Below are positions 9,616-17,640 of a stretch of 64,000 bases of DNA, piece by piece. This stretch comes from Lysinibacillus xylanilyticus (lineage in GTDB: Bacteria; Bacillota; Bacilli; Bacillales_A; Planococcaceae). The translations under genes and the position numbers were made by a program. Location: contig NZ_LFXJ01000005.1 in the NCBI RefSeq assembly GCF_001183605.1, positions 992,001 to 1,056,000 of the forward strand, written 5' to 3'. The first letter of the stretch is position 1. Each line of letters opens with the position of its first letter. Below the pieces are notes generated by a model. It did no database searches. It was not told the origin of the DNA and saw only the letters and a list, made by a program, of their open reading frames with translations.

Positions 9616-9650
9616 CTAACGGCGCAGGCTAGTTCAACAGTGCTGTTTAA
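9616..9650 (+). repeat. module F after duplicated cassette
   Basis: CTAACGGCGCAGGCTAGTTCAACAG, preceded by a GAGACGCTTTTTTA segment (module I) that recurs at about 15.79 and 35.16 kb. Confidence 0.65.
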
Positions 9651-9953
9651 TTTTGTTAAACAATCGGGCCTAATTGCTTATCAAGGATGAGGAAAGAATA
9701 TTTTGAACGAAAATTACGTTTGAAGGATTTAGAAGTGAAAAGAGTCTGATATTTTATTGGAAAAATTATGGTGCTTAAACCAAGATTAAATTCCTATCGA
9801 TAATAAGAGGGAACGCTCATTGACTAACAGGGCAGAGTACTAAAATTACCATTATATTTAAAAAGAGGTAATAATGGATGTTTGTTGTGTAATTATTGTG
9901 ATAATATGGATGGGAATGGAATTTAATAAAACTATTAAGAAAGTAGGAATTGA
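9651..9953. other. gap with degenerate modules, no gene
   Basis: A diverged AACAATCGGGCC (module C) fragment lies at about 9660, and a core CTAACAGGGCAG at 9824-9835. I see nothing else coding. Confidence 0.4.
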
Positions 9954-10727
9954 ATGATTTATGAAGCGAATAACGAAGTAAGAAAAAAATTAGTACCTAT
10001 GTTTGAAAATATTGATAGCACTATTGTTCTTTCGTATCTCCATGGCCATATGGGAACAGCTTGGGTGGATAACCTTGAGAACCCAACGGTTGCCCAGATA
10101 ACTGTGGGGATTTTTGTGTTTTATGCTGGCGATCCTAATACTCAAGAAGCTGAGAAATTGCTTTATAATCTCCCCGAATTCACTCTTGCAATTGTTGATT
10201 CAGAAGAATGGAAAAATCGAATAGAAACTGTCCATAATGGTGCGGTTGAGAAATTTAAACGGTACAGATTTGAAAAGGATCCAGAGCATCTCAATAGAAC
10301 ACATTTACATAACATAACGTCTTCATTACCAGAAGATTATGAAATCAAGAAAGTTGATAACAATATAGCAAATTTACCGTCTTTCCATGAGCTCTCAGAA
10401 GACTTCGTTAATCAATTTGATTCTATTGATGATTTTGTCAATAGAGGTGTGGGGTATGCAATATTACATGAGGGACAAGTTGTTTGTGCGGCGACATCTT
10501 TTAGTATTTATGATGATGGTATAGAGATTGAAATTGCTACCCATCCTCAATTTAGAAGAAAAGGTTTAGCAACTATCACAGCCTCTGCCCTGATATTATA
10601 TTGTTTAGATAGAGGGCTTTACCCTAGTTGGGATGGAGCGAATTCTGAATCTGTCGAATTAGCCAAAAAGCTGGGTTACATATTTAAAGAATCTTATGAT
10701 ACCTATTTTATAGATAATATAAAGTAG
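9954..10727 (+). CDS. GNAT-family acetyltransferase
   Basis: 257 residues in two parts. The N-terminal half (to about residue 115) has no obvious motif, and the C-terminal half is a GNAT fold with the acetyl-CoA loop in HPQFRRKGLAT. The length and two-part layout resemble the GNAT_acetyltran group that includes zwittermicin resistance proteins, but the substrate is unknown. The start is ATG 9954, with AGGAATTG upstream. It is a single-gene unit, followed directly by modules A and E. Confidence 0.75.
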   Translation: MIYEANNEVRKKLVPMFENIDSTIVLSYLHGHMGTAWVDNLENPTVAQITVGIFVFYAGDPNTQEAEKLLYNLPEFTLAIVDSEEWKNRIETVHNGAVEKFKRYRFEKDPEHLNRTHLHNITSSLPEDYEIKKVDNNIANLPSFHELSEDFVNQFDSIDDFVNRGVGYAILHEGQVVCAATSFSIYDDGIEIEIATHPQFRRKGLATITASALILYCLDRGLYPSWDGANSESVELAKKLGYIFKESYDTYFIDNIK

Positions 10728-10728
10728 T

Positions 10729-10800
10729 TTGTGAAAAAATGTACTTAAAGTAACGGGTACTTTAGCAAAAGATTACTGAGCTGCATAGACGGCTCTTATT
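10729..10800 (+). repeat. modules A + E
   Basis: TTTGTGAAAAAATGTACTTAAAGTAACGGG (A) runs into module E, with the terminator hairpin GAGCTGCATAGACGGCTC followed by a T-rich tail. It sits immediately after the GNAT stop codon and probably terminates that gene. Confidence 0.75.
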
Positions 10801-10851
10801 TTATTGTGGAAATAATAATGTAAAGCTTATAAATTAATTGGGTGATTAAAA

Positions 10852-11610
10852 GTGACTATACAACATAAAAAGATAATCGATTTCTATAATAGTCGTAGAC
10901 TGTTCAATAAATATCAACGTAAAAATACACCAAGCGTAATCTTTATTGCAGGGTTAGGCGATAGCCATGAAACATGGAAAAAGGTTCAAGACCGAATATC
11001 GGATGAAACGTCAACCTTGTCCTATGACAGGGCGGGTATTGGTAGGAGTCAAGACGTAGCAGTCCCGCGAACTTGCTGTGATCTTGTCGAGGAGCTCTCT
11101 GAATTGTTACAAGCGCTTGACGTGGAGAAGCCTTATATATTAGTAGGCCATTCCTTTGGTGGGTTGGTCGCCAGATTGTATACCAGTCTTTATCCGCTGG
11201 ACATCTGTGGAATGGTTCTGGTTGACGCTGCACCGGAATATAAAGAACTCGCCTATGAAAAGGTTCTACCAGAAAATCTACTTGCAGGAAATAGGGAATA
11301 TTTCGAGAACCCTATGTTGAATAGTGAGAAAATTGATAAAATACAGAGTTATAAGCAAATTGTTGATTATTCAAGACAAAGTGATATCCCTCTCTCAATT
11401 ATTACAAGAGGTTTACCCGATGATGGTGAAGATGGATGGCCTTCTCAAGAAATATTAGAAATTGAACAAAGTCTACAAGCAGAATTCCAATGGCTGTCAA
11501 CGTCAAGTAAGTTCCGGATTGCTAGCCGTAGTGGACATTATATACATCATGACGAGCCTGATATTGTAATAGAAGAGATTTTATTAATGTTAAAGGGGAT
11601 GGGAAAGTGA
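10852..11610 (+). CDS. alpha/beta hydrolase
   Basis: 252 residues starting at GTG 10852. It has the nucleophile elbow GHSFGG (about residue 103), an oxyanion region FIAGLGDSHETW, a candidate acidic residue in GLPDDGEDGW, and the catalytic His in SGHYIHHDEP. Members of the family hydrolyse esters, lactones or epoxides; the substrate is unknown. There is no signal peptide. It is a single-gene unit after modules A and E. Confidence 0.8.
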   Translation: MTIQHKKIIDFYNSRRLFNKYQRKNTPSVIFIAGLGDSHETWKKVQDRISDETSTLSYDRAGIGRSQDVAVPRTCCDLVEELSELLQALDVEKPYILVGHSFGGLVARLYTSLYPLDICGMVLVDAAPEYKELAYEKVLPENLLAGNREYFENPMLNSEKIDKIQSYKQIVDYSRQSDIPLSIITRGLPDDGEDGWPSQEILEIEQSLQAEFQWLSTSSKFRIASRSGHYIHHDEPDIVIEEILLMLKGMGK

Positions 11611-11683
11611 GCGATATAAGGTTGAAATCTATGGAGGATTTGAAAAGAATTGAGGAGGAATAATACCAACTTCTTAAAGGTGA

Positions 11684-11917
11684 GCAGATGAGGAATTTGT
11701 AACTTTAATGTTGCAATATATCGGTGATCCTGAGCATGAATTAAGTGATGGCTATGTTTTTTAAGATGAGCCTTATGTTAAATATATCTATTATGCGAAT
11801 GATGGAGTCAAAAAAATAGAGTATATTCTCACAGACGAGGAGATAAAGATTTATAATAATAAATCCGAATTAAAAAATTATTATCTTTTAAGAGAAAATG
11901 ATAAATATATAATCTAA
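11684..11917 (+). pseudogene. remnant of an unknown ORF with an internal stop
   Basis: One frame reads through ADEEFVTLMLQYIGDPEHEL, meets TAA at about 11762, then continues as normal-looking sequence (DEPYVKYIYYANDGVKKIEY and on) to a second stop at 11915. There is no start codon with a ribosome site. It looks like a nonsense-mutated gene fragment; the family is unknown. Confidence 0.45.
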
Positions 11918-11935
11918 TAATTCCATATACACTTA

Positions 11936-12110
11936 TTAAACTCCCATGAAAAAACGTAAAAATCTTTCATTTTCTGTGGTGTAGTGTTGATTTTGCGCTA
12001 CATGGATGGCTAACGGGTGGCTTTTCTTGAAGATCATTGAGTTGCATATGCAGCTCTTTTTTTTTTAATACTAACGGAGCAGTTTAGTTGAATAATAAGG
12101 AGTAGAAGGT
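11936..12110 (+). repeat. modules D + E + F
   Basis: Module D starts AACTCCCATGAAAAAACG, with arms around TCTTTCATTTTCTGTGG and a GTAGTG...CGCTAC hairpin, and ends CATGGATGG. It joins module E at CTAACGG (12010), whose hairpin GAGTTGCATATGCAGCTC is followed by T8. Module F follows at CTAACGG (12071). Confidence 0.8.
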
Positions 12111-12217
12111 TATTTTAAATAGATATACAAAAGTGGGATTTTAAATTTCATCACTATATTGAATGAATATCTGAAAGATAATGTTCAGCTTTACGTATAG
12201 GAAGGAGGAGCATAGTT

Positions 12218-12322
12218 TTGAAATTGATAGGATTAATCATTCTAGGTGGCTTATTACTTCTTTTATTAAGTTTCATCTACATAATTATTAGTGTAGTGTT
12301 GCGAAATAAAAAAGAAAAGTAA
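12218..12322 (+). CDS. 34-residue membrane peptide
   Basis: The short ORF starts at TTG 12218 with a near-ideal ribosome site (GAAGGAGGAG) about 7 bases upstream. It encodes one long hydrophobic segment (residues 3-28) and a positively charged end (RNKKEK). The size and layout fit a small single-pass membrane peptide. The function is unknown. Confidence 0.5.
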   Translation: MKLIGLIILGGLLLLLLSFIYIIISVVLRNKKEK

Positions 12323-12470
12323 TTCTGGTTAGTTTAATAGATTTAAATTATTTAATGGCTTCGCAAATATTATGTTTTGGATGTTATGTTGGTTTATGTA
12401 ATCAGAATTTTACTGCACAATATGAGGAAATTAATAAGTAGGGTTATCAACTACTTACTGCGAATACCAA
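12323..12470. other. decayed coding-like stretch
   Basis: Contains ATGAGGAAATTAATAAG at about 12421, which recurs in similar form at about 19828. Both lie in stop-broken frames and may be remnants of one gene family. Confidence 0.3.
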
Positions 12471-12620
12471 AGAATTTGTGAAGAATCATACTTTAAATAA
12501 CGGGGGCGATTGTTCAATTTGAGCAATCGCTTTTTCTCTAACTGGGCAGTTTAGTTGAAGAGTGGTGTTTTACATGTGTTCATCAATCGGGCCATTTAAT
12601 TGAATAACGCCTTTGATAAA
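12471..12620 (+). repeat. modules A-like + B + F + C fragment
   Basis: TTTGTGAAGAATCATACTTTAAATAACGGGGGCGATTGTTCAATT, then GAGCAATCGCTTTTT (terminator-like B hairpin), CTAACTGGGCAGTTTAGTTGAAG (F), and a diverged CAATCGGGCCATTTAATTGAA. Confidence 0.7.
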
Positions 12621-12709
12621 ATTAATGAATTTATGTTAAAATTTAGGATAAATTATAAACTGATGTACATAAACTAATGACACAATTTAGTGGCGGAGGG
12701 ATTATATGT

Positions 12710-13627
12710 ATGAGCGAAATATCTTTTAATGAGTTAGAGAAGAAAGTGAAGAAGATTAAAATTGAAGGTTTTGTCATTTATAAAGGAAATACACGGATCT
12801 TTGAATATTTAAAGAATAAAAAAGTCATAAAAAATCCGACAAAGGTTTATTCCATTACAAAGAGTATTGTGTCTATATTAATTGGAATTATGGTCGATAA
12901 AGGGCTAATAAAAAACATTCATGATCCAATTTATAACTTCTTTCCGGAAATATTAGAGTTCAATGACCCAATGAAGGAGGAAATCACATTATTTCATTTG
13001 CTGACTATGACTTCGGGGTTACAAGTAGGAAAATTCCAAAGTTCAAAAAACTGGGTTAAATTCATACTAGAACAACCAGTTATACATAGACCAGGTTCAA
13101 CCTTTGAATATAATAGTGGAAACTCTCATTTACTAAGCGCGATCATCCAAAAAGTTTCTGGAGGTTCTACCGCCTCATTTGCTGAAGAATTTCTATTCCA
13201 TCCATTAGGGATAAAAAAATACATATGGGTAAAGGACCCGCAAGGAATTCACGAGGGTGGCTTTAGTATTTCTTTAAATTTAGAGGACATGGTGAAGTTT
13301 GGATTTTTATTACTAAACGAAGGGCAATTTAAATCAAATCAAGTGGTTTCATCTAACTGGATCCACGAGGCAAAAAAAACATATAAACAATTTGAAGCAG
13401 AAGAGGACAGAACATTTGGTTATGGTTATCAGCTATGGACTTGTGAAATTGCTAATAGTAACACCAAAATTGAATATTACTATGCAAATGGATTATACGG
13501 GCAATATATATTTATTGTTCCGAAGCTAAATATTATGGCTGTGGCTAAAAGCTATCTACAAGATGACCAGTCCTCTGCGCCGAAACTCTTTTTCGAAGAA
13601 CTTTTACGTAGTTGGATGGATGAGTGA
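12710..13627 (+). CDS. serine beta-lactamase-like hydrolase (class C/DD-peptidase fold)
   Basis: 305 residues from ATG 12710, chosen because GGCGGAGGG precedes it by 9 bases; an in-frame ATG at 12677 lacks a site. The SxxK motif is SITK (in VYSITKSIVS), the YxN-like motif is in FEYNSGNSH, and a YANGLYGQ segment lies near the C-terminus where the KTG/HxG box is expected. There is no signal peptide, so it is probably a cytoplasmic esterase or peptidase rather than a secreted beta-lactamase. It is a single-gene unit. Confidence 0.75.
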   Translation: MSEISFNELEKKVKKIKIEGFVIYKGNTRIFEYLKNKKVIKNPTKVYSITKSIVSILIGIMVDKGLIKNIHDPIYNFFPEILEFNDPMKEEITLFHLLTMTSGLQVGKFQSSKNWVKFILEQPVIHRPGSTFEYNSGNSHLLSAIIQKVSGGSTASFAEEFLFHPLGIKKYIWVKDPQGIHEGGFSISLNLEDMVKFGFLLLNEGQFKSNQVVSSNWIHEAKKTYKQFEAEEDRTFGYGYQLWTCEIANSNTKIEYYYANGLYGQYIFIVPKLNIMAVAKSYLQDDQSSAPKLFFEELLRSWMDE

Positions 13628-14051
13628 GACATTTAAACAAATGAAAAGGGGTTTTTCTCCTCTTCCGAGATCATAAAAGTATCTTATCTTGATATAAAAC
13701 AATCGGGCGCGATTCGTGAATTGGAATTGTGCCTTTTTCAGTACTAGAACCAATATTACTAAATAACATCTTTTTTAAAACTGAATATTGATATAAAAGG
13801 ATAGATAAGATTGTGAAAGCAGTTATTCCGCCATAAGCAAGTATAGCTAAATTTTATTTTTGAAAAATATAATGCAATGGACTCGTCTAATCTGTATTGG
13901 AATTTAACACTACATACTTCGAACTAAGTATCTAATGTAATAAAATTAATTTTGTAATATACTATTTTAAATAGGTTAACAATGTTAATTTATGTTTTAT
14001 TCAAAGATCTCTAGAATGTTCAGTAAAAAAAATATTATAAGGAGTCCCAAA
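13628..14051. other. gap with module C and a membrane-protein remnant
   Basis: Module C (AACAATCGGGCGCGATT) is at about 13699. On the minus strand, 13738-13855 encodes a hydrophobic fragment (LAYGGITAFTILSILLYQYS) that runs into the module, probably the end of a lost membrane-protein gene. The rest holds the promoter region of the lipoprotein gene. Confidence 0.4.
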
Positions 14052-14996
14052 ATGAAAAAGAAAATAAACTATTTGATCTTATTCTTAACTGCCATCTTTA
14101 TAGTTGGTTGTACTAACGTAGATAATGTATCAAATACTGATGGGAAAGCTGATTCACAAGAAGTAACTACAAAAAATAGTGAAAAAGAAAAAACTACGGC
14201 TGAAAAACAAGGAGTAGAGGAAACATCAACTCAATCAAAAGATCAACTGTTCAAAGGTTACAAACTAATTGAAGTTGATGGTGGTGATTTGTCTGGACAT
14301 CGCGAACCTAACGTCGTCGTTGACATTGGTTTTGGGGACCGAGAGTATTGGTCCTTTACGAATGAACACGGGCAAATAGTCCGTGTCATTGCTAACGAAA
14401 TCGTTCTACAAGATGATCGTACCGAACCTGTAACATCGTCTGGCAGATACTACGCTGATGAAGCAAAAGTTCCTGGTGTTGAAAGAGCAGATTTAGATGA
14501 AGGACATGTTATTGCAGATTCTCTTGGTGGGGTATCAAATGCTTATAATATTACGCCACAAGATAGTACGCTTAACCGACATGGTGATCAAGCATATATG
14601 GAAGACGCTATTCGTAAAGCTGGTGGAGCTACTAGTTTTGAAGCAATAATCACATATCCTAATACGGAAACGCAGATTCCTTCTCATTACAAGTACACTT
14701 ACACTTTAAAAGGGAATAAAATTGTAGATGAGTTTGATAACGGCAACCCTGATGAAATAAATAAATCTCTAGGATTAACAGAAAGTAAATCAACTAACTC
14801 AAATAAGTCAACAAGTTCTAATAAGGCCAATGCTTTGAATGGCACTGAAGATATTTCTAGCGTTGATACAGATGGAAATGGTCAAGTAACGATTAAAGAA
14901 GCAAAAGCAGCAGGTTATAGCATGCCAATAACGAGTGATCACTGGTTATACCCATATATGAAAGACAATGATAACGACGGTATGGTAGGGGAATAA
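14052..14996 (+). CDS. secreted nuclease-like lipoprotein with Ca-binding C-terminus
   Basis: ATG 14052 is preceded by AAGGAGTCCCAAA and starts a clean lipoprotein signal (MKKKINYLILFLTAIF, then IVGC). An in-frame ATG at 13992 lacks a ribosome site. A Ser/Thr/Lys-rich linker to about residue 75 is followed by a domain with DEGHVIADSLGG, like the DRGH/H-N-N core of non-specific DNA/RNA endonucleases, with Asn in NAYNITPQ and TLNRHG. The C-terminus has an EF-hand-like loop (DTDGNGQVTIKEA) and an excalibur-like DNDNDGMVGE, in which the usual Cys is Gly. It is predicted to be a membrane-anchored, Ca-dependent extracellular nuclease. Confidence 0.7.
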   Translation: MKKKINYLILFLTAIFIVGCTNVDNVSNTDGKADSQEVTTKNSEKEKTTAEKQGVEETSTQSKDQLFKGYKLIEVDGGDLSGHREPNVVVDIGFGDREYWSFTNEHGQIVRVIANEIVLQDDRTEPVTSSGRYYADEAKVPGVERADLDEGHVIADSLGGVSNAYNITPQDSTLNRHGDQAYMEDAIRKAGGATSFEAIITYPNTETQIPSHYKYTYTLKGNKIVDEFDNGNPDEINKSLGLTESKSTNSNKSTSSNKANALNGTEDISSVDTDGNGQVTIKEAKAAGYSMPITSDHWLYPYMKDNDNDGMVGE

Positions 14997-15048
14997 GCAT
15001 CTAGAACTCAAGGCAAAGTAAACGAATGAAATAAACGGATGACTTTAC

Positions 15049-15165
15049 AGAAACAATCGGGTGCGATTGTGGAAGAAGCGTCGCTGTTCTTATTAAACTC
15101 CCATGAAGAACGTAAAAATCTTTCATTTTCTGTGGTGTAGTGTTGGTTTTGCGCTACATGGATGG
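15049..15165 (+). repeat. modules C + D
   Basis: AACAATCGGGTGCGATTG...GCGTCGCTGTTCTTATTAAA joins module D (CTCCCATGAAGAACG to CATGGATGG) without a CTAACGG core. The next core is at 15166. The order C-D-E here and D-E at 11.94 kb shows modules being shuffled. Confidence 0.75.
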
Positions 15166-15332
15166 CTAACGGGGTGCTTTATTTGAAGACCATTGAGCTG
15201 CTTAGACAGCTCTATTTTTACGAATCATTTAGCTAAACAAGTTATAAAATGAAAAGAATAAAATAATTTAAAAAAGCATTCAAGGAACAGTTCACCCTTG
15301 AATGCTTTTTCACTTCTTTTATTTAGATTGGA

Positions 15333-15524
15333 TTTCCTGTACACGTTCAATCTGTCCATCTGTAAGCCTGACTTTAATTCCGTGGGGAAAAGGGTGCCCG
15401 ATTTGGTAAAAACATGTTAAATGATATCTCTGGTAATCTTTCCTTTTTCGATCCTTTTTAACAATATCAACAGCTTTGCCTGGTAATATGTCTTCCCGAT
15501 ATTGTCCGTATATTAGACACCCAT
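15333..15524 (-). pseudogene. YwbE-like ORF, better-preserved copy without a start codon
   Basis: On the minus strand the frame reads GQYREDILPGKAVDIVKK, then a basic stretch, then PHGIKVRLTDGQIERVQEIQ to a stop. This matches the YwbE-family pattern of a short basic protein with HPHGIKVRL. The frame opens just after a stop and no ATG, GTG or TTG precedes the conserved part, so it may be expressed only by frameshift from the upstream ORF, or not at all. Confidence 0.5.
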
Positions 15525-15542
15525 TTTTCTACGGGTATTGCT

Positions 15543-15702
15543 TGTTTTTTTCGTTTGCTGGCTTTTCATTTTTTTGTTGAAAGGTCGACATTCTTTTTTC
15601 CTTTATTAGAAGAGGAATTGTTCTTTTTGTTTTCAAGCTGCTGTTTCACTGCCTCTTGCAGGCTTATTTTTTTTTGGTACTTCAGAATGATTATTCTCGG
15701 TC
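15543..15702 (-). pseudogene. frameshifted copy of the 64-residue ORF
   Basis: Begins MTENNHSEVP as in copy 1, but a shorter A run after the tenth codon throws the frame out. The rest of the DNA still matches copy 1 closely. Confidence 0.65.
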
Positions 15703-15803
15703 ATAGAAAATGCTCCTTTTTGAATAGGATAGTTAGTCCAGTATAATCTATTTTCTATCATTTGTGAAACTTTCCACTTTAACTTAGTGAAGACGCTTTT
15801 TTA

Positions 15804-15826
15804 CTAACGAGGCAGAATAATTGAAC
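15804..15826 (+). repeat. module F
   Basis: CTAACGAGGCAGAATAATTGAAC, a diverged F copy at the right edge of the duplicated cassette. Confidence 0.55.
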
Positions 15827-15879
15827 AATGTTTGGAAACAATATCGTCGAGAAAAGGAAAAAAAGGAGAGGTGTGATAA

Positions 15880-17100
15880 ATGACAATTAGAATTTTATTA
15901 TTAATACTATTCGTTAGTTTTAATCTTTCAATAGATGCTTCTGCTGAAGTTCTTCTTAAAGCTGCTTATATACGTAATCATCAGCTATGGATGAAGGAGG
16001 GAGATAAAGAAATACAGCTTACAACAGGCCGGTATGTATCCTCTCCAAAGTGGTCAAAAGATGGTCAGTATATTGCCTATTTAGCAAGTAACGAGAATGG
16101 AGAAAAAACGTATCTGTATATTTATGATTTAAAGAAAAAGGAAAGCTATCAACCGTATCCATCAATTGAAACAAGTCAAATTAAATGGTCGCCAACATCA
16201 AATCAACTAGCTTACAATTCGAGAGGTATCCTAAATGTTACAAAAACAAAAAATGGGCGGCCACACGGCTTTGAAAATGTATCTCTAGGTGTTAGTGATT
16301 TTGAATGGTTCCCCGACGGAAAAGCGTTTATCGTTTCATCTCAATCTAATTTACTTCCTACTGGATGGGAACCAGTTCGTCTTTTTAAAGTACCCGTAGA
16401 TGCCAATCTAGATACGAATAAAATCAAGCCTTTTTACACCATTCAAACAAATACAACCGACTTATTTGCAATTGATGCAGATTATTTTAAGTGGAGCCCT
16501 GATGGGAGCTGGGTTAGCTTTCTATTAGCACCAACTGCGTCTTGGTCTAATGATAGCAATACATTAGCTGTACTTTCATCAGCTGGAGATCAATTTCAAG
16601 TTATAGGGAAAATGCTTGGGTATGAAAAATGGATAAAGTGGGCTCCTACAATAAATCAACTAGCCTTCATATCGGGTGAAGGAAGATTTTTTGTTGTAAA
16701 CAAAAGTACAACAGTTACCGAGATTCCTACATTGAATAAACAAAAAGACTACACACCTAAAGGATATGTAGACCTAGATTTAGAATGGCTTTCTCCAGAT
16801 GAAATAATTGTTGCTCGGGCGAAAGAAAACAAAGCGTGGAAAGTGGGACCAGTTCCAACTATGTTTACTGTGTTGTATGTAATTAATCTTGAATCAGGAG
16901 AACAAAAGCAGCTTACATTTCCAAAGAACAATAAAATAGATAATACACCTCAAGTAGTTGGTTCATCTATTACTTGGTATCGAACATCTGAAAAAGAAGA
17001 CCAAGGAGATGTTTGGGTTAAAGATAGTATGGATGCTCAAGAATATAGGTGGTTAAAAAATGTAGACTCTCCACCAACCTTTTTTATAAAAAGCAACTGA
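15880..17100 (+). CDS. exported TolB-like beta-propeller protein
   Basis: 406 residues from ATG 15880 with a good ribosome site (AAAAGGAGAGG). An N-terminal signal peptide (to about residue 22, ending DASAEV) is followed by repeated WD40/TolB-like blades: SPKWSKDGQYIAYLAS, SQIKWSPTSNQLAYNS, FKWSPDGSWVSFL and IKWAPTINQLAFIS. The repeats suggest a six- or seven-bladed propeller without a catalytic domain, so a binding or scaffold role outside the membrane. No partner gene is adjacent; it is a single-gene unit. Confidence 0.75.
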   Translation: MTIRILLLILFVSFNLSIDASAEVLLKAAYIRNHQLWMKEGDKEIQLTTGRYVSSPKWSKDGQYIAYLASNENGEKTYLYIYDLKKKESYQPYPSIETSQIKWSPTSNQLAYNSRGILNVTKTKNGRPHGFENVSLGVSDFEWFPDGKAFIVSSQSNLLPTGWEPVRLFKVPVDANLDTNKIKPFYTIQTNTTDLFAIDADYFKWSPDGSWVSFLLAPTASWSNDSNTLAVLSSAGDQFQVIGKMLGYEKWIKWAPTINQLAFISGEGRFFVVNKSTTVTEIPTLNKQKDYTPKGYVDLDLEWLSPDEIIVARAKENKAWKVGPVPTMFTVLYVINLESGEQKQLTFPKNNKIDNTPQVVGSSITWYRTSEKEDQGDVWVKDSMDAQEYRWLKNVDSPPTFFIKSN

Positions 17101-17214
17101 AACAACCGCAGATTTTATTTTTTATTATTTTAGTAAAGGGGGCGAACTACAATCCTTGATCTCGGTGAAAAAAGGGGACACTTTAATGAAGAAAATAATC
17201 CTACTAACCTTCAA

Positions 17215-17240
17215 AATATCGGAGCAGGTTAGTTGAAGAA
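17215..17240 (+). repeat. module F
   Basis: ATCGGAGCAGGTTAGTTGAAGAAGG. A weaker copy (AGAGCAGCTTTATTGAA) follows at about 17370, inside the VOC remnant. Confidence 0.55.
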
Positions 17241-17291
17241 GGATTAGAATAGAAGAACAAAATTAAATAACATTATACCTTTGAGTGAAAT

Positions 17292-17625
17292 GGAAGTTTT
17301 TTATTACTAGAAAATTTACAAGTATTAATAGAGTTTTATGAAAAATTAGGTCTTATACTTTATAAAAGATAATAGAGCAGCTTTATTGAATTAAAGAAGA
17401 AGAGAGTTGGATTGGTTATAGGTAGGGAAGGATCAGAAATTCCTTACCACGTTTCAAAAAACATATTGCATTTAATGTTGAATTAGAGGATTTAAAGAAA
17501 GCTAAAATGTCGTTAAAATAGCATGGAATCATTGCAAAAATAGCAGGACGCTCAATGTATAAAAAGATTGAGCGTAGTATTTTGATCCTAAAAAGGAATT
17601 ATTAAACCTGTATTCATTTAAGACA
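17292..17625 (+). pseudogene. decayed VOC (glyoxalase-fold) gene
   Basis: Fragments in different frames fit one vicinal-oxygen-chelate protein: LLENLQVLIEFYEKLGLILY, then VGLVIGREGSEIPYH, then HIAFNVELEDLKKAKMSLK, with stops and frameshifts between them. A diverged module F-like segment at about 17370-17390 interrupts the frame. Confidence 0.6.
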
Positions 17626-17640
17626 ATAATTGAATTTCTA

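Larger units (their letters stand above)
15166..15803 (+). repeat. duplicated cassette, copy 2
   Basis: This is the second copy of the 9007-9615 unit, starting at CTAACGG and ending before CTAACGA. It keeps module E (GAGCTGCTTAGACAGCTC), the AAAGCATTCAAGGAACAG inverted-repeat terminator and both minus-strand reading frames. It is a little longer than copy 1 because it retains a segment near 15395-15425 that copy 1 has lost. Confidence 0.85.
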
